Origin: a virus
Virus record (IMG/VR): IMGVR_UViG_3300045006_000223
Span: 1-55,632 of that record
Direction: 5' to 3' (one strand)
Length of the DNA: 55,632 bases
Below are positions 1 to 5,901 of the stretch, piece after piece (the stretch's first letter is position 1; every line of letters starts with the position of its first letter). The position numbers were made by a program, and so were the translations under genes. The notes below the pieces were generated by a model. That model saw only the letters and a program-made list of their open reading frames with translations. It was not told where the DNA came from and did no database searches.

Positions 1-684
1 TGTAGCAGTACGTGCTGCCGCGCCGGCAGGACCCTGCGCTCCGGTATCGCCCTTCAGTCCCTGCGGTCCCTGCGGTCCCTGCGCCCCAACATCGCCCTGC
101 GGTCCCTGCGGTCCCTGCGGTCCCTGCAGTCCAGTGGCTCCGGTATCGCCCTTCGGACCTTGGATTCCTTGCGCCCCAACATCGCCCTGCGGTCCCTGCG
201 GTCCCTGCGGTCCCTGCGGTCCCTGCAGTCCAGTGGCTCCGGTATCGCCCTTCAGTCCCTGCGGTCCCTGCGCCCCAACATCGCCCTGCGGCCCCTGTGG
301 CCCAGTGGCTCCGGTATCGCCCTTCGGACCTTGGATTCCTTGCAGTCCTTGCGGACCTTGGCTTCCCTGCGCCCCGGTGGCTCCGACATCGCCTTGCGGT
401 CCTTGCGCACCGGTATCGCCCTTCGGACCTTGGATGCCTTGCGGGCCCTGTGGTCCGGTGGCTCCGACATCGCCTTGCGGTCCTTGCGCACCGGTGTAAC
501 CAGCAGGGCCCATCCGACCTTCCGGACCTTGTGGCCCCTGTGGTCCAGTGTCGCCCTTCTCGCCCCTGTCTCCGGGTGATCCTTTTTCTGATACTTCGAC
601 GAGCACTTGCTCGATAAGGGTTTGTGCGTTGACGCTCACCTCATCAGGCTTGGATTGCACGACCACGTTGATTATGTCAGACAT
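1..684 (-). CDS. Collagen-like tail fibre protein (partial, runs off the window)
   Basis: The frame stays open from ATG at 684 to the window edge, so the C-terminus is missing. About 42 residues of non-repetitive N-terminus (beginning [10 protein letters not shown]) lead into an uninterrupted Gly-X-Y array rich in GPQ, GDV, GAQ and GDT triplets, the hallmark of collagen-like phage fibres that form trimeric stalks. The DNA is internally repetitive; blocks reading [10 protein letters not shown] recur at about 60-100 bp intervals. The start overlaps the stop of the upstream minus gene by 8 nt, implying coupled translation. The location inside a virion fibre is inferred from the repeat type. Plus-strand ORFs across the same bases are mirror artefacts of the repeat. 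Confidence 0.85.
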   Translation of the reverse strand, partial: MSDIINVVVQSKPDEVSVNAQTLIEQVLVEVSEKGSPGDRGEKGDTGPQGPQGPEGRMGPAGYTGAQGPQGDVGATGPQGPQGIQGPKGDTGAQGPQGDVGATGAQGSQGPQGLQGIQGPKGDTGATGPQGPQGDVGAQGPQGLKGDTGATGLQGPQGPQGPQGPQGDVGAQGIQGPKGDTGATGLQGPQGPQGPQGDVGAQGPQGPQGLKGDTGAQGPAGAAARTAT

Positions 685-1021
685 GATCGAACTCCGGTGT
701 TATGGTAGCCGTGCCGTCGATGTAGGTCTTGGACACACCGTTGGCAAAGGTGATCTTGATGGCGTATCCATACACATCCGCCGGCACATCAAACTTTTGC
801 GCGTCTATCCCGATCTGGCCCTTGAGCTGATCGCCAAACGACAGGCCGTGGCCAATGGCTAACGTGGCAACAGGCGGGCAGCCAGGCTTTTTGATCTGCA
901 TGATGGCGGATGCGCCGCGCAAATCGATGTACGCACCGTTCACGGTTATGGTGAACATGGCACCATTGTAGGTGTTGTTCCTTCTGGCAGTGAAGTCGCA
1001 ATGAACGCGTTGGTGGAGCAC
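677..1021 (-). CDS. Small fibre/baseplate-associated beta protein (BppU-like N-terminal pattern)
   Basis: 114 aa from a GTG start at 1021, preceded by AGGAAGG at good spacing. An internal ATG at 958 would remove the segment [20 protein letters not shown], which looks like part of the domain, so the longer form is preferred. The pattern of an R-x-x-T stretch, then [21 protein letters not shown] and later [10 protein letters not shown] resembles small phage proteins with a BppU-like or Ig-like beta-sandwich found next to tail fibres. This assignment is by sequence pattern only. The gene is first in the minus-strand fibre transcript behind the promoter at 1099-1127. Confidence 0.65.
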   Translation of the reverse strand: MLHQRVHCDFTARRNNTYNGAMFTITVNGAYIDLRGASAIMQIKKPGCPPVATLAIGHGLSFGDQLKGQIGIDAQKFDVPADVYGYAIKITFANGVSKTYIDGTATITPEFDHV

Positions 1022-1046
1022 GGCTACCTTCCTCTTGCCGGAAACT

Positions 1047-1080
1047 TTATCCGGTTTCTGCGGTTCTGTTGCCTATTGGA
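1047..1080 (+). promoter_or_regulatory. Two-box repeated element, copy E1
   Basis: TTATCCGGTTT, then a variable spacer, then GTTGCCTATTGG. It matches the element found before small genes at 5442 and 53366-55620, but is the most diverged copy at its 3' end. It lies inside the leader of the divergent minus transcript and points toward the plus-strand genes. Confidence 0.6.
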
Positions 1081-1098
1081 CGTGAACACCGCACCTAC

Positions 1099-1127
1099 AT
1101 TATACGGGCAAGCGTGTAAAAGTTCAA
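1099..1127 (-). promoter_or_regulatory. Sigma70-like promoter for the minus fibre genes
   Basis: On the minus strand: TTGAAC, 17 nt spacer, TATAAT. This is a near-consensus promoter reading toward the GTG at 1021. Confidence 0.7.
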
Positions 1128-1172
1128 CATACAAGAACATAGAAAGTTCCTCATGAAAACTGCAAACAGCAG

Positions 1173-1201
1173 TTGCATATTTATAAGTATCGTGTTAAAT
1201 T
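1173..1201 (+). promoter_or_regulatory. Sigma70-like promoter for the plus-strand block
   Basis: TTGCAT, 17 nt spacer, TAAATT, 45 nt upstream of the ATG at 1246. An inverted repeat AACTGC/GCAGTT (1159-1175) overlaps the -35 box and could be an operator. Confidence 0.55.
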
Positions 1202-1245
1202 TAACCAACCGCGTAGCGGATGGAAAACAAATCAAGGAGCACATC

Positions 1246-1482
1246 ATGCCCAAGAACAAGATCGAAACCGGAACCGAGGCCGTCTACACCAACCACGGCC
1301 AGACCTTCGCCACCAAGAAGGACGCCGACAACTACGGCGTCATCGTCGCCAAGGTCCAGAGCTTCGCCGATGACAACGACCTCGACGAAGATTTCATCGA
1401 CAGCGCACTGGAAGCCTACCGGGCCGGCGTCTTCGCCCTGCCCAAGGCCACCCGCAAGCCCAAGGGCGACAGCGAGGACTGA
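1246..1482 (+). CDS. Small acidic hypothetical protein
   Basis: 78 aa, beginning MPKNKIETGTEAVYTNHGQT. ATG at 1246 is chosen over an upstream in-frame ATG at 1153 because AAGGAG lies 7 nt before it and the upstream part overlaps the promoter. The middle is acidic (DDNDLDEDFID) and the tail basic (KATRKPKGD). No family recognised. It is first in the plus block and is followed at once by a strong terminator, so it may be transcribed alone at a high level. Confidence 0.75.
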   Translation: MPKNKIETGTEAVYTNHGQTFATKKDADNYGVIVAKVQSFADDNDLDEDFIDSALEAYRAGVFALPKATRKPKGDSED

Positions 1483-1502
1483 GCCGCAACGAACCCGTGA
1501 AG

Positions 1503-1529
1503 CGCCCACCAATACCGGTGGGCGTTTTT
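1503..1529 (+). terminator. Rho-independent terminator
   Basis: Perfect 8-bp stem CGCCCACC/GGTGGGCG with a 6-nt loop, followed by TTTTT. It separates the 1246 gene from the genes after it. Confidence 0.85.
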
Positions 1530-1543
1530 ATCAGGAGACAAGC

Positions 1544-1945
1544 ATGGATAAACAATACAGGCCGGCACATCGGTTCATCGATCACGAGTACCTGCAAAAG
1601 CGCACAAGCCGAACCGTTCGCGCCGGCTACCAAGTTCCGAAGTGGATTTCTTTCTGCTCATGGGCGTTGTCACACGGTCTGCACGTGTTTATTCACGAAT
1701 CGCGCACGACCGTTTCCAAGTACGTTTATGTTTCCCAAGAACGAAACGGCCCGCAGTTCAAGGTTCGCTTTTCCAACCACAAACCGAGCTTTGCCAAAGA
1801 GTCTGCAGAAGACTGTGATTTTTTCGTCGGTGTGACAAACACCGGCGTGCGCACCACCGAGATGGCTGTCAATGCTGTGCTCGCATGGCTGTTTGCCGGG
1901 TCGACAGAAGAAAACTACACCGACCCGCGCCACGGAGGGCAGTGA
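1544..1945 (+). CDS. Hypothetical protein
   Basis: 133 aa with ATG at 1544 after CAGGAGACAAGC. Mixed composition with several aromatic residues (KWISFCSWALSHGLHVFIHE) and no recognised motif. The stop overlaps the next ATG (ATGA-type overlap at 1943-1947), so the two genes are probably translationally coupled. Confidence 0.75.
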   Translation: MDKQYRPAHRFIDHEYLQKRTSRTVRAGYQVPKWISFCSWALSHGLHVFIHESRTTVSKYVYVSQERNGPQFKVRFSNHKPSFAKESAEDCDFFVGVTNTGVRTTEMAVNAVLAWLFAGSTEENYTDPRHGGQ

Positions 1946-2193
1946 TGAAAAATCGCAGCTGTGGCAATTGCGCTTACCTGCTCGTGCCCTCAAGCCGTAA
2001 CCCGTGCCAGCTGTGCGACGACGAATCAGAATGGCTCCCTTGCGAACTGGAAAAGCTCAAAGCCCAGTGCGACGAGTTAATTGATGCCCTGGGCGATTGC
2101 GGGCATGGCGCATTGTACAGCGGCAAGCCAATCCACCCAGACTGCAAATCTTGCCAACTCGTCGCCAAAATACGCAATGAAGTTCCCAAGTAG
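1945..2193 (+). CDS. Small Cys-rich (zinc-ribbon-like) protein
   Basis: 82 aa. Two CxxC pairs near the N-terminus (CGNC and CQLC) and a later pattern C-GHG-----HPDC-SC suggest metal-binding knuckles, as in many small phage proteins of unknown role. It is coupled to the preceding gene by an ATGA overlap. It is the last native-looking gene before the cassette array; the first cassette junction is 25 nt after its stop. Confidence 0.7.
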   Translation: MKNRSCGNCAYLLVPSSRNPCQLCDDESEWLPCELEKLKAQCDELIDALGDCGHGALYSGKPIHPDCKSCQLVAKIRNEVPK

Positions 2194-2234
2194 ATTATGC
2201 GGATCGGGATATTCGATGTTCGGTGGACGCTCTG

Positions 2235-2255
2235 CGGCGTAACTGCGTTACACCG
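2235..2255 (+). promoter_or_regulatory. Cassette 1 leader hairpin
   Basis: CGGcGTAAC, loop TGC, GTTACaCCG: nine opposed positions with one mismatch. It lies between the cassette junction and the ATG at 2297. Confidence 0.6.
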
Positions 2256-2296
2256 ACAACGCGCCAAGTTTTTGGCACAGATTACAGGAGTAAAAG

Positions 2297-2533
2297 ATGT
2301 GGAACTCAATGCTGAATGAATTGAATGAACTGCACACGAGGCTTGAGCAAAAGCCAGATAGCGAAAAAATGGGCTATGCCTGTTGCCCAGGCGGCATATT
2401 GAATGCTTATCGAGAAGCTGACATTACTTTTGCTCAAGCAGTCAAAGCAATCGAAGATTGGGCATTGTCCCAAGGTGCCAAAAACACCGAACAACAGCTT
2501 CAAGCGGATAGCCCCGTTGGGCCTACCGCTTAA
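2297..2533 (+). CDS. Cassette 1 protein, hypothetical
   Basis: 78 aa, ATG at 2297 after ACAGGAGTAAAAG. Begins MWNSMLNELNELHTRLEQKP and is mostly helical in appearance; the C-terminal tail (QQLQADSPVGPTA) is encoded by the attC site, and the stop TAA lies in the attC L' box. This is typical of cassette ORFs. Function unknown. Confidence 0.7.
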   Translation: MWNSMLNELNELHTRLEQKPDSEKMGYACCPGGILNAYREADITFAQAVKAIEDWALSQGAKNTEQQLQADSPVGPTA

Positions 2534-2546
2534 CCAAATGTTCGGT
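2486..2546 (+). repeat. attC site 1
   Basis: R'' ACCGAAC (2486-2492) pairs perfectly with R' GTTCGGT (2540-2546). The inner arms GCTTCAAGCGG and CCGCTTAACC pair, with one extra C on the left arm, as expected for the extrahelical base of a folded attC. The junction is between G2540 and T2541. Confidence 0.85.
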
Positions 2547-2557
2547 GGACGCCTGCA

Positions 2558-2585
2558 CGGCGTAACCACTTCGTTTATTACGCCG
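2558..2585 (+). promoter_or_regulatory. Cassette 2 leader hairpin
   Basis: Perfect 8-bp stem CGGCGTAA/TTACGCCG with a 12-nt loop, upstream of the GGAGG and the ATG at 2616. Confidence 0.7.
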
Positions 2586-2615
2586 ACAGGCGCAGACCTT
2601 CGGCGGGGAGGATTT

Positions 2616-2813
2616 ATGGATGGGACTTGCGAATGGACAGAAGAAAAAGAATGGGGCGAATCCATGGGAACATGGGATACTGAATGTGGCAATGCTTTTA
2701 CCATAATTGACGGGACGCCCCAAGAAAATGGATTTAAGTTCTGTCTATATTGCGGAAAGAGCCTTATCGAATCCGCCGAAGGCACCGAACAAGCTAATCA
2801 ACCTGACTCGTAG
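2616..2813 (+). CDS. Cassette 2 protein: small zinc-ribbon-like protein
   Basis: 65 aa, ATG at 2616 after GGGGAGGATTT; an upstream in-frame ATG at 2403 would cross the junction. Pattern MDGTCEW, then ECGNAF, then GFKFCLYCGKSL: an aromatic-rich four-cysteine knuckle common in small phage and prophage proteins. It shares MDG-CEW and FKFC-YCG with cassette 6, so the array carries two related cassettes with different attC sites. The stop is inside attC 2. Function unknown. Confidence 0.75.
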   Translation: MDGTCEWTEEKEWGESMGTWDTECGNAFTIIDGTPQENGFKFCLYCGKSLIESAEGTEQANQPDS

Positions 2814-2841
2814 TAACTCGCAGGTTATCAGCACGTTAGAT
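2784..2841 (+). repeat. attC site 2
   Basis: R'' ACCGAAC (2784-2790) complements the start of its own cassette (GTTCGGT at 2540). R' at 2835-2841 is GTTAGAT. Inner arms CTAATCAACCTG and CAGGTTATCAG pair with the extra C on the left arm. Confidence 0.82.
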
Positions 2842-2850
2842 GGATTCTTG

Positions 2851-2877
2851 CCGCATATCGCTACGCTGGATATGCGG
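2851..2877 (+). promoter_or_regulatory. Cassette 3 leader hairpin
   Basis: Perfect 8-bp stem CCGCATAT/ATATGCGG with an 11-nt loop, 21 nt before the ATG at 2899. Confidence 0.7.
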
Positions 2878-2898
2878 ACGGCGAACAGGGGGTAGAGT

Positions 2899-3123
2899 AT
2901 GGATGGCATGATAAGAATAGAATCGGGTTATGGTGTTGAATTATATGTCCGCCTTGATCTTGCAAATAAAGTGAAAGCGTGTCCAAGGTGTCTTGGCAAT
3001 GGAAGGTTTTGGCATCAGACATTTTTAACCAATGGTCAGCTATATCCCTACGTGATATGGGGGAGTGTTTGCCCTGAATGTGGTGGTAATGGAATTAAGC
3101 ATCTAACAACTGCTTCAACCTGA
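2899..3123 (+). CDS. Cassette 3 protein with two CxxCxGxG knuckles
   Basis: 74 aa, ATG at 2899. Two DnaJ-type cysteine repeats, CPRCLGNG and CPECGGNG, about 35 residues apart, enough for one zinc site. The last residues (HLTTAST) and the stop are encoded by attC 3. Small proteins with this pair occur in many genomes without a known role; zinc binding is inferred. Confidence 0.72.
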   Translation: MDGMIRIESGYGVELYVRLDLANKVKACPRCLGNGRFWHQTFLTNGQLYPYVIWGSVCPECGGNGIKHLTTAST

Positions 3124-3155
3124 CACCTTCGGTGCAGGTTAAGCAAATGTTCGGC
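3101..3155 (+). repeat. attC site 3
   Basis: R'' ATCTAAC fits the RYYYAAC core and complements its own cassette start (GTTAGAT at 2835). Arms TGCTTCAACCTG and CAGGTTAAGCA pair with the extra C on the left. R' is GTTCGGC at 3149-3155. Confidence 0.87.
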
Positions 3156-3165
3156 GGACACTCCG

Positions 3166-3186
3166 CAACGTAACTGCGTCACGTTG
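3166..3186 (+). promoter_or_regulatory. Cassette 4 leader hairpin
   Basis: Perfect 6-bp stem CAACGT/ACGTTG around the loop AACTGCGTC, the same loop as in cassette 6 but with a different stem sequence. Confidence 0.65.
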
Positions 3187-3209
3187 ACTGCGTGCGAAAG
3201 GAAACAAGA

Positions 3210-3488
3210 ATGATTAACTTTTTAAAAGCAAATCCGTTTGAAGTTGATAGCATGGCCTATAAAATAGACGGATATTTTATACCAAATTACACGGGCAATA
3301 AAACCAAAGAAGAAGAGTTTGAACGCGCAAAAAAGGAGCTATTGGGCCACCTTCGACGGCAATTGGAAATAGCCGAGCAGATGCCGTTTGATATATTTAT
3401 TAAACAAAAATCTGTTTCTTTCTCAACAAAACAATATCGGAATGACGCCGAACAAGGCGTTCAAGTGGACGGCAAAGCCGCCACTTAA
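3210..3488 (+). CDS. Cassette 4 protein, hypothetical
   Basis: 92 aa, ATG at 3210 after GAAAGGAAACAAG; an in-frame ATG at 3192 lies before the ribosome site and is rejected. Charged helical middle (EEEFERAKKELLGHLRRQLE). The C-terminal part EQGVQVDGKAAT and the stop are encoded in attC 4. No family recognised. Confidence 0.7.
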   Translation: MINFLKANPFEVDSMAYKIDGYFIPNYTGNKTKEEEFERAKKELLGHLRRQLEIAEQMPFDIFIKQKSVSFSTKQYRNDAEQGVQVDGKAAT

Positions 3489-3501
3489 CTTAATGTTAGG
3501 T
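3447..3501 (+). repeat. attC site 4
   Basis: R'' GCCGAAC complements its own cassette start (GTTCGGC at 3149) exactly. Arms GTTCAAGTGG and CCACTTAAC pair with the extra C. R' is GTTAGGT at 3495-3501. Confidence 0.85.
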
Positions 3502-3511
3502 TGACAAACAA

Positions 3512-3538
3512 CCAGATAAGCCAAATGCGCTTATCTGG
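3512..3538 (+). promoter_or_regulatory. Cassette 5 leader hairpin
   Basis: Perfect 9-bp stem CCAGATAAG/CTTATCTGG with a 9-nt loop, unrelated in sequence to the other leaders but in the same place. Confidence 0.7.
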
Positions 3539-3560
3539 ATAATTTGCAAAGGAGGTTTTT

Positions 3561-3794
3561 ATGACAGTAGGTGATTTGATAAATAAACTCTCGGCGTTTG
3601 ATGCCAGAACTGAGATTACTATACTTGACGGGTTTAATGGTGGTGGCATACCACGAACCATAAATTTTGGCCCTATTTTGTTCGATCCTCAAGATAAAGA
3701 GCGTACTTTCAATGGAGATGAAATGCAGGACTACTCAGACTTAGACACTCCAAGTGGTCAAAAAATTATTGTAATGGGTTACGGCTCTTATTAA
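3561..3794 (+). CDS. Cassette 5 protein, hypothetical
   Basis: 77 aa, ATG at 3561 after AAAGGAGGTTTTT, a strong site. Begins MTVGDLINKLSAFDARTEIT followed by a glycine-rich turn (DGFNGGG), a layout seen in small bacterial and phage proteins where a helix is followed by a beta sheet. Unlike the other cassettes, its stop precedes the attC site. Function unknown. Confidence 0.72.
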   Translation: MTVGDLINKLSAFDARTEITILDGFNGGGIPRTINFGPILFDPQDKERTFNGDEMQDYSDLDTPSGQKIIVMGYGSY

Positions 3795-3798
3795 GGAA

Positions 3799-3862
3799 GC
3801 CTAACAACTGCTTCAACCTGACTCAACGCAGTAGCGTTTCGCAGGTTAAGCAAATGTTAGCC
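3799..3862 (+). repeat. attC site 5
   Basis: R'' GCCTAAC is the classical core. R' GTTAGCC is at 3856-3862. Arms TGCTTCAACCTG and CAGGTTAAGCA are the same as in attC 3, with the extra C. The central loop differs from attC 3. Confidence 0.87.
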
Positions 3863-3873
3863 AGATCGGCGCG

Positions 3874-3894
3874 CCGCATAACTGCGTCATGCGG
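3874..3894 (+). promoter_or_regulatory. Cassette 6 leader hairpin
   Basis: Perfect 6-bp stem CCGCAT/ATGCGG around the loop AACTGCGTC shared with cassette 4. Confidence 0.65.
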
Positions 3895-3926
3895 ACGGTC
3901 AACTAAACCGCCCGAAAGGAAGTTTT

Positions 3927-4133
3927 ATGGACGGAAAATGCGAATGGTTGCGCCAGTTTGACGGCCATTTTGCCATTGGTTGCGTTGGCGAAACTGGTGA
4001 ACGGGCAAATGGTAATTTCAAACGTACAAACGACGGTTTGGACGCAAAATGGGATTTTAAGTTTTGCCCCTACTGCGGTCGGGAAATAAAAGTCGTTTCA
4101 ACCGGGCGGCGTCGAACAAAGGTTTCAACCTGA
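3927..4133 (+). CDS. Cassette 6 protein: small zinc-ribbon-like protein
   Basis: 68 aa, ATG at 3927 after GAAAGGAAGTTTT. MDGKCEW, an internal Cys, then DFKFCPYCGREIKV: same family as the cassette 2 product. The C-terminal basic tail (TGRRRTKVST) is encoded by the attC. Function unknown; metal binding is inferred from the cysteine spacing. Confidence 0.75.
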   Translation: MDGKCEWLRQFDGHFAIGCVGETGERANGNFKRTNDGLDAKWDFKFCPYCGREIKVVSTGRRRTKVST

Positions 4134-4167
4134 TTCGCTACGCCCACAGGTTAAACCAATGTTCTAC
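4111..4167 (+). repeat. attC site 6 (array end)
   Basis: R'' GTCGAAC, R' GTTCTAC at 4161-4167. Arms GGTTTCAACCTG and CAGGTTAAACC pair with the extra C. R'' does not complement the start of this cassette (GTTAGCC), and the bases after the junction (TTCTAC) should be the original phage target. Confidence 0.8.
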
Positions 4168-4192
4168 AAGGATAAAATAAGAAGGAGGTAAT

Positions 4193-4819
4193 ATGGACCG
4201 CAAAACATGGACGTACCGGCCTGGTGTGTTCACAAGTAAGGACAAGACCGCTATTCGGGGCTTGGCCACCGTAGCGCCGAACGCTGCGCAGATATTCCTG
4301 ACCGGGGAAATAGCCACGGCAAGGCTGTCCGAAGATGACCGGTGGTCGTTGCTTTACGCGAACAACACCGTCGAGCACCCGCTGTTCGAGGAAACCGGGC
4401 AGGCGACGATCCGCATGATGCGCTTCGACGCTCGGCAGGTTTGGCCGGTGCTGTTGCAGGGCCAGCTCGTCAAGATGATGGTCCTGGAAGCCCGGCGGTT
4501 TGGTATCACCGACATGGCACTCACCAAGTTCTGCTTCTACGAAAGCCTGATCGACGTGGCCGGCCTGACGGACACATACGTCACCTATGACAGCCCGACC
4601 CCATCCACGGTCAAGGTGTACTTCAACGCCCTCACCATGTTCGGCAAGCCCATGCTGTGCGGCATCCCTGTATCATGCTTTTTTTCTGCCGACTTCGATC
4701 TGAAGGCTGACCGAGTGGCTGCCAGTCGTGATACACTGAAGGCGCGGGACATGGCCAGGGATAGTAGCCACTTTGCGCCGACCAGCTCCGAGGTGAATTT
4801 TCTGCTCCGGCTGAGTTAA
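4193..4819 (+). CDS. Hypothetical protein
   Basis: 208 aa, ATG at 4193 after GAAGGAGGTAAT. Alpha/beta-looking sequence without a recognised motif; the stretch CGIPVSCFFSADFDL carries the T7CTGC DNA motif (4679-4689). It is the first native gene after the cassette array and stands just before the RecB-like nuclease, so a role in recombination or early metabolism is possible but unsupported. Confidence 0.75.
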   Translation: MDRKTWTYRPGVFTSKDKTAIRGLATVAPNAAQIFLTGEIATARLSEDDRWSLLYANNTVEHPLFEETGQATIRMMRFDARQVWPVLLQGQLVKMMVLEARRFGITDMALTKFCFYESLIDVAGLTDTYVTYDSPTPSTVKVYFNALTMFGKPMLCGIPVSCFFSADFDLKADRVAASRDTLKARDMARDSSHFAPTSSEVNFLLRLS

Positions 4820-4862
4820 ATCACCACTTGACATTTATCATCCTTCATGCGAGGATACTGGA

Positions 4863-5441
4863 ATGGCAGAAAAAAGACTCGTCGGCAAGATCGACCTCGC
4901 CCCCGGTGTTGTTTTCAACGAAGCGCGGCACGAGTACCACCTGAAAGGTCGGCAGCTTTCTGGCGTGACCGGCGTGATCGGCAAGCGGCTTGGGACCAAG
5001 ATGCCTGAACAGTTCGTCGGCGAAGTGCGGAACGAGGGTCTGCATGTCCACCATGCAATCGAAGACTGGATCGGGTCCGGGCTTACTAAGTGCAATTCCA
5101 TCCATCCAGGCGTTATGTGGATGACTCAGACCCTGCTTGACCACTGTGTCGGCCCGAAACAGCTATTCGCAGAAGTGCTGGTCAGTGATCTGCAACAGTA
5201 CGCTTCGGCCGTCGACATCGTAGTACTTACCACCTATGGTAAGCTCGACTTGTTCGACATGAAGCGCAGCTTCAAGCGCACGTCGGTGACGTGGCAGCTG
5301 TCGATCTATAAGTATTTCATCGAGAAGTTTACTGACTACGAGGTCGGTAAGCTCTGGTGCGCTGCGTTCCGTGATAAAGAGTACTACCCGGTGTTCGCAA
5401 AGAGCGCTGAAGAGGTCGAAGGGCTTCTTTACGGAAAATAA
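4863..5441 (+). CDS. RecB/Cas4-like PD-(D/E)XK exonuclease
   Basis: 192 aa, ATG at 4863. Nuclease core in order: AEVLVSD (Glu strand), ASAVDIVV (Asp), LDLFDMKRS (the D-x-K catalytic pair), and QLSIYKYFIE, the Q-x3-Y motif typical of RecB-family nucleases. Length fits phage single-domain members. It should degrade DNA ends to expose single strands. Next to a DUF1351 gene and a putative SSB, it most likely works in phage recombination, replication or nucleotide salvage. A TTGACA box at 4830 hints at an internal promoter, but its -10 is poor. Confidence 0.8.
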   Translation: MAEKRLVGKIDLAPGVVFNEARHEYHLKGRQLSGVTGVIGKRLGTKMPEQFVGEVRNEGLHVHHAIEDWIGSGLTKCNSIHPGVMWMTQTLLDHCVGPKQLFAEVLVSDLQQYASAVDIVVLTTYGKLDLFDMKRSFKRTSVTWQLSIYKYFIEKFTDYEVGKLWCAAFRDKEYYPVFAKSAEEVEGLLYGK

Positions 5442-5476
5442 TTATCCGGTTTTCGCAGTTTCATTGCCTATAAGGC
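5442..5476 (+). promoter_or_regulatory. Two-box repeated element, copy E2
   Basis: TTATCCGGTTT, spacer, CATTGCCTATAAGGC, ending 12 nt before the ATG at 5489 and followed by GAGGAGG. It is the only copy inside the plus replication operon. Confidence 0.7.
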
Positions 5477-5488
5477 GAGGAGGTTAGT

Positions 5489-5680
5489 ATGCCCGAACCC
5501 AAAATCAAAGAGGTGCATTTCGAGCGCGTGTTCAATCTGGGAAACTACGAGAGCTTCCGCATCGGCTTTACTGCCACGGTAGGCCCGACGGACAACCTGG
5601 AAAACGTGCTGACTGCCCTGGATGAGCGCACCGTGCAGGCCCGTAACGAGTTCCTGCGCCCTGTGAAGGCTGGCAAGTGA
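5489..5680 (+). CDS. Small conserved-looking phage protein
   Basis: 63 aa, ATG at 5489 after GCGAGGAGGTTAGT. Core VFNLGNYESFRIGFTATVG looks like a short beta sheet, with an acidic helix after it. Similar NLGNYE proteins occur beside phage recombination nucleases, but their role is unknown to me. It is directly preceded by element E2 and coupled to the next gene by an ATGA overlap. Confidence 0.7.
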   Translation: MPEPKIKEVHFERVFNLGNYESFRIGFTATVGPTDNLENVLTALDERTVQARNEFLRPVKAGK

Positions 5681-5901
5681 TGAAACTTGAGCAGCAGCCG
5701 GCAACGATAGACGGTGTGCGCAGCATCGCGCAGATGTTGGCACGTATCGAGCGTGCCAACAGCGAGAACGTCACCTACGTTCGCAGTGTGCCGAAGGTGC
5801 ACATGAGCAAGAAGGCTCGCCGGAAGCTCCGCGAGCAGCAGAAGCAAGACACAGCTGCCTGGATCGGCAGCAAGCAAGGAGAGGCCAATGAAAGCCGCTG
5901 A
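5680..5901 (+). CDS. Small basic hypothetical protein
   Basis: 73 aa. ATG at 5680 overlaps the previous TGA and is preferred over a GTG one codon upstream. Highly charged, helical C-terminal half (HMSKKARRKLREQQKQD). It overlaps the next gene by 14 nt. No family recognised. Confidence 0.65.
   Translation: MKLEQQPATIDGVRSIAQMLARIERANSENVTYVRSVPKVHMSKKARRKLREQQKQDTAAWIGSKQGEANESR

Larger units (their letters stand above)
2219..4161 (+). mobile_element. Integron-type gene cassette array, six cassettes, no integrase (CALIN-like)
   Basis: Six consecutive units of 295-361 bp: 2219-2540, 2541-2835, 2836-3149, 3150-3495, 3496-3856 and 3857-4161. Each holds a short leader hairpin, a Shine-Dalgarno site, one small ORF in the same direction, and a terminal attC-like imperfect palindrome whose last 7 bases (GTTNGNN) start the next unit. 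In cassettes 1-4 the first bases of the unit are exactly complementary to the R'' box of its own attC, as expected for a circularisable cassette; cassette 5 matches at 6 of 7; cassette 6 does not match. The region looks clearly A+T richer than the flanks. No attI or IntI-like gene is visible. The left junction (TGTTCGGT) and right junction (TGTTCTAC) fit insertion at a GTT secondary site. Confidence 0.85.

Noticed and set aside
60-500. Regularly spaced short repeats suggesting a CRISPR array
   Set aside because: The repeats are in-frame GPQ/GDV codons of a coding gene, with no unique spacers of constant length.
581-589. TTTTTCTGA, and similar five-T matches at about 37564, 38090 and 51588
   Set aside because: Only five T, and all on the antisense strand; consistent with background.
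12-617. Plus-strand ORFs rich in Arg/Pro/Val across 12-617
   Set aside because: They are the mirror frames of the collagen-like Gly-X-Y gene on the minus strand; the low-complexity DNA keeps all frames open.
2150-4200. Integron integrase or attI site near the cassette array
   Set aside because: No tyrosine recombinase ORF on either strand in the window and no paired simple site upstream of the first junction.
4830-4860. TTGACA promoter before the RecB-like nuclease gene
   Set aside because: No acceptable -10 box at 16-18 nt; mentioned only in the gene entry.
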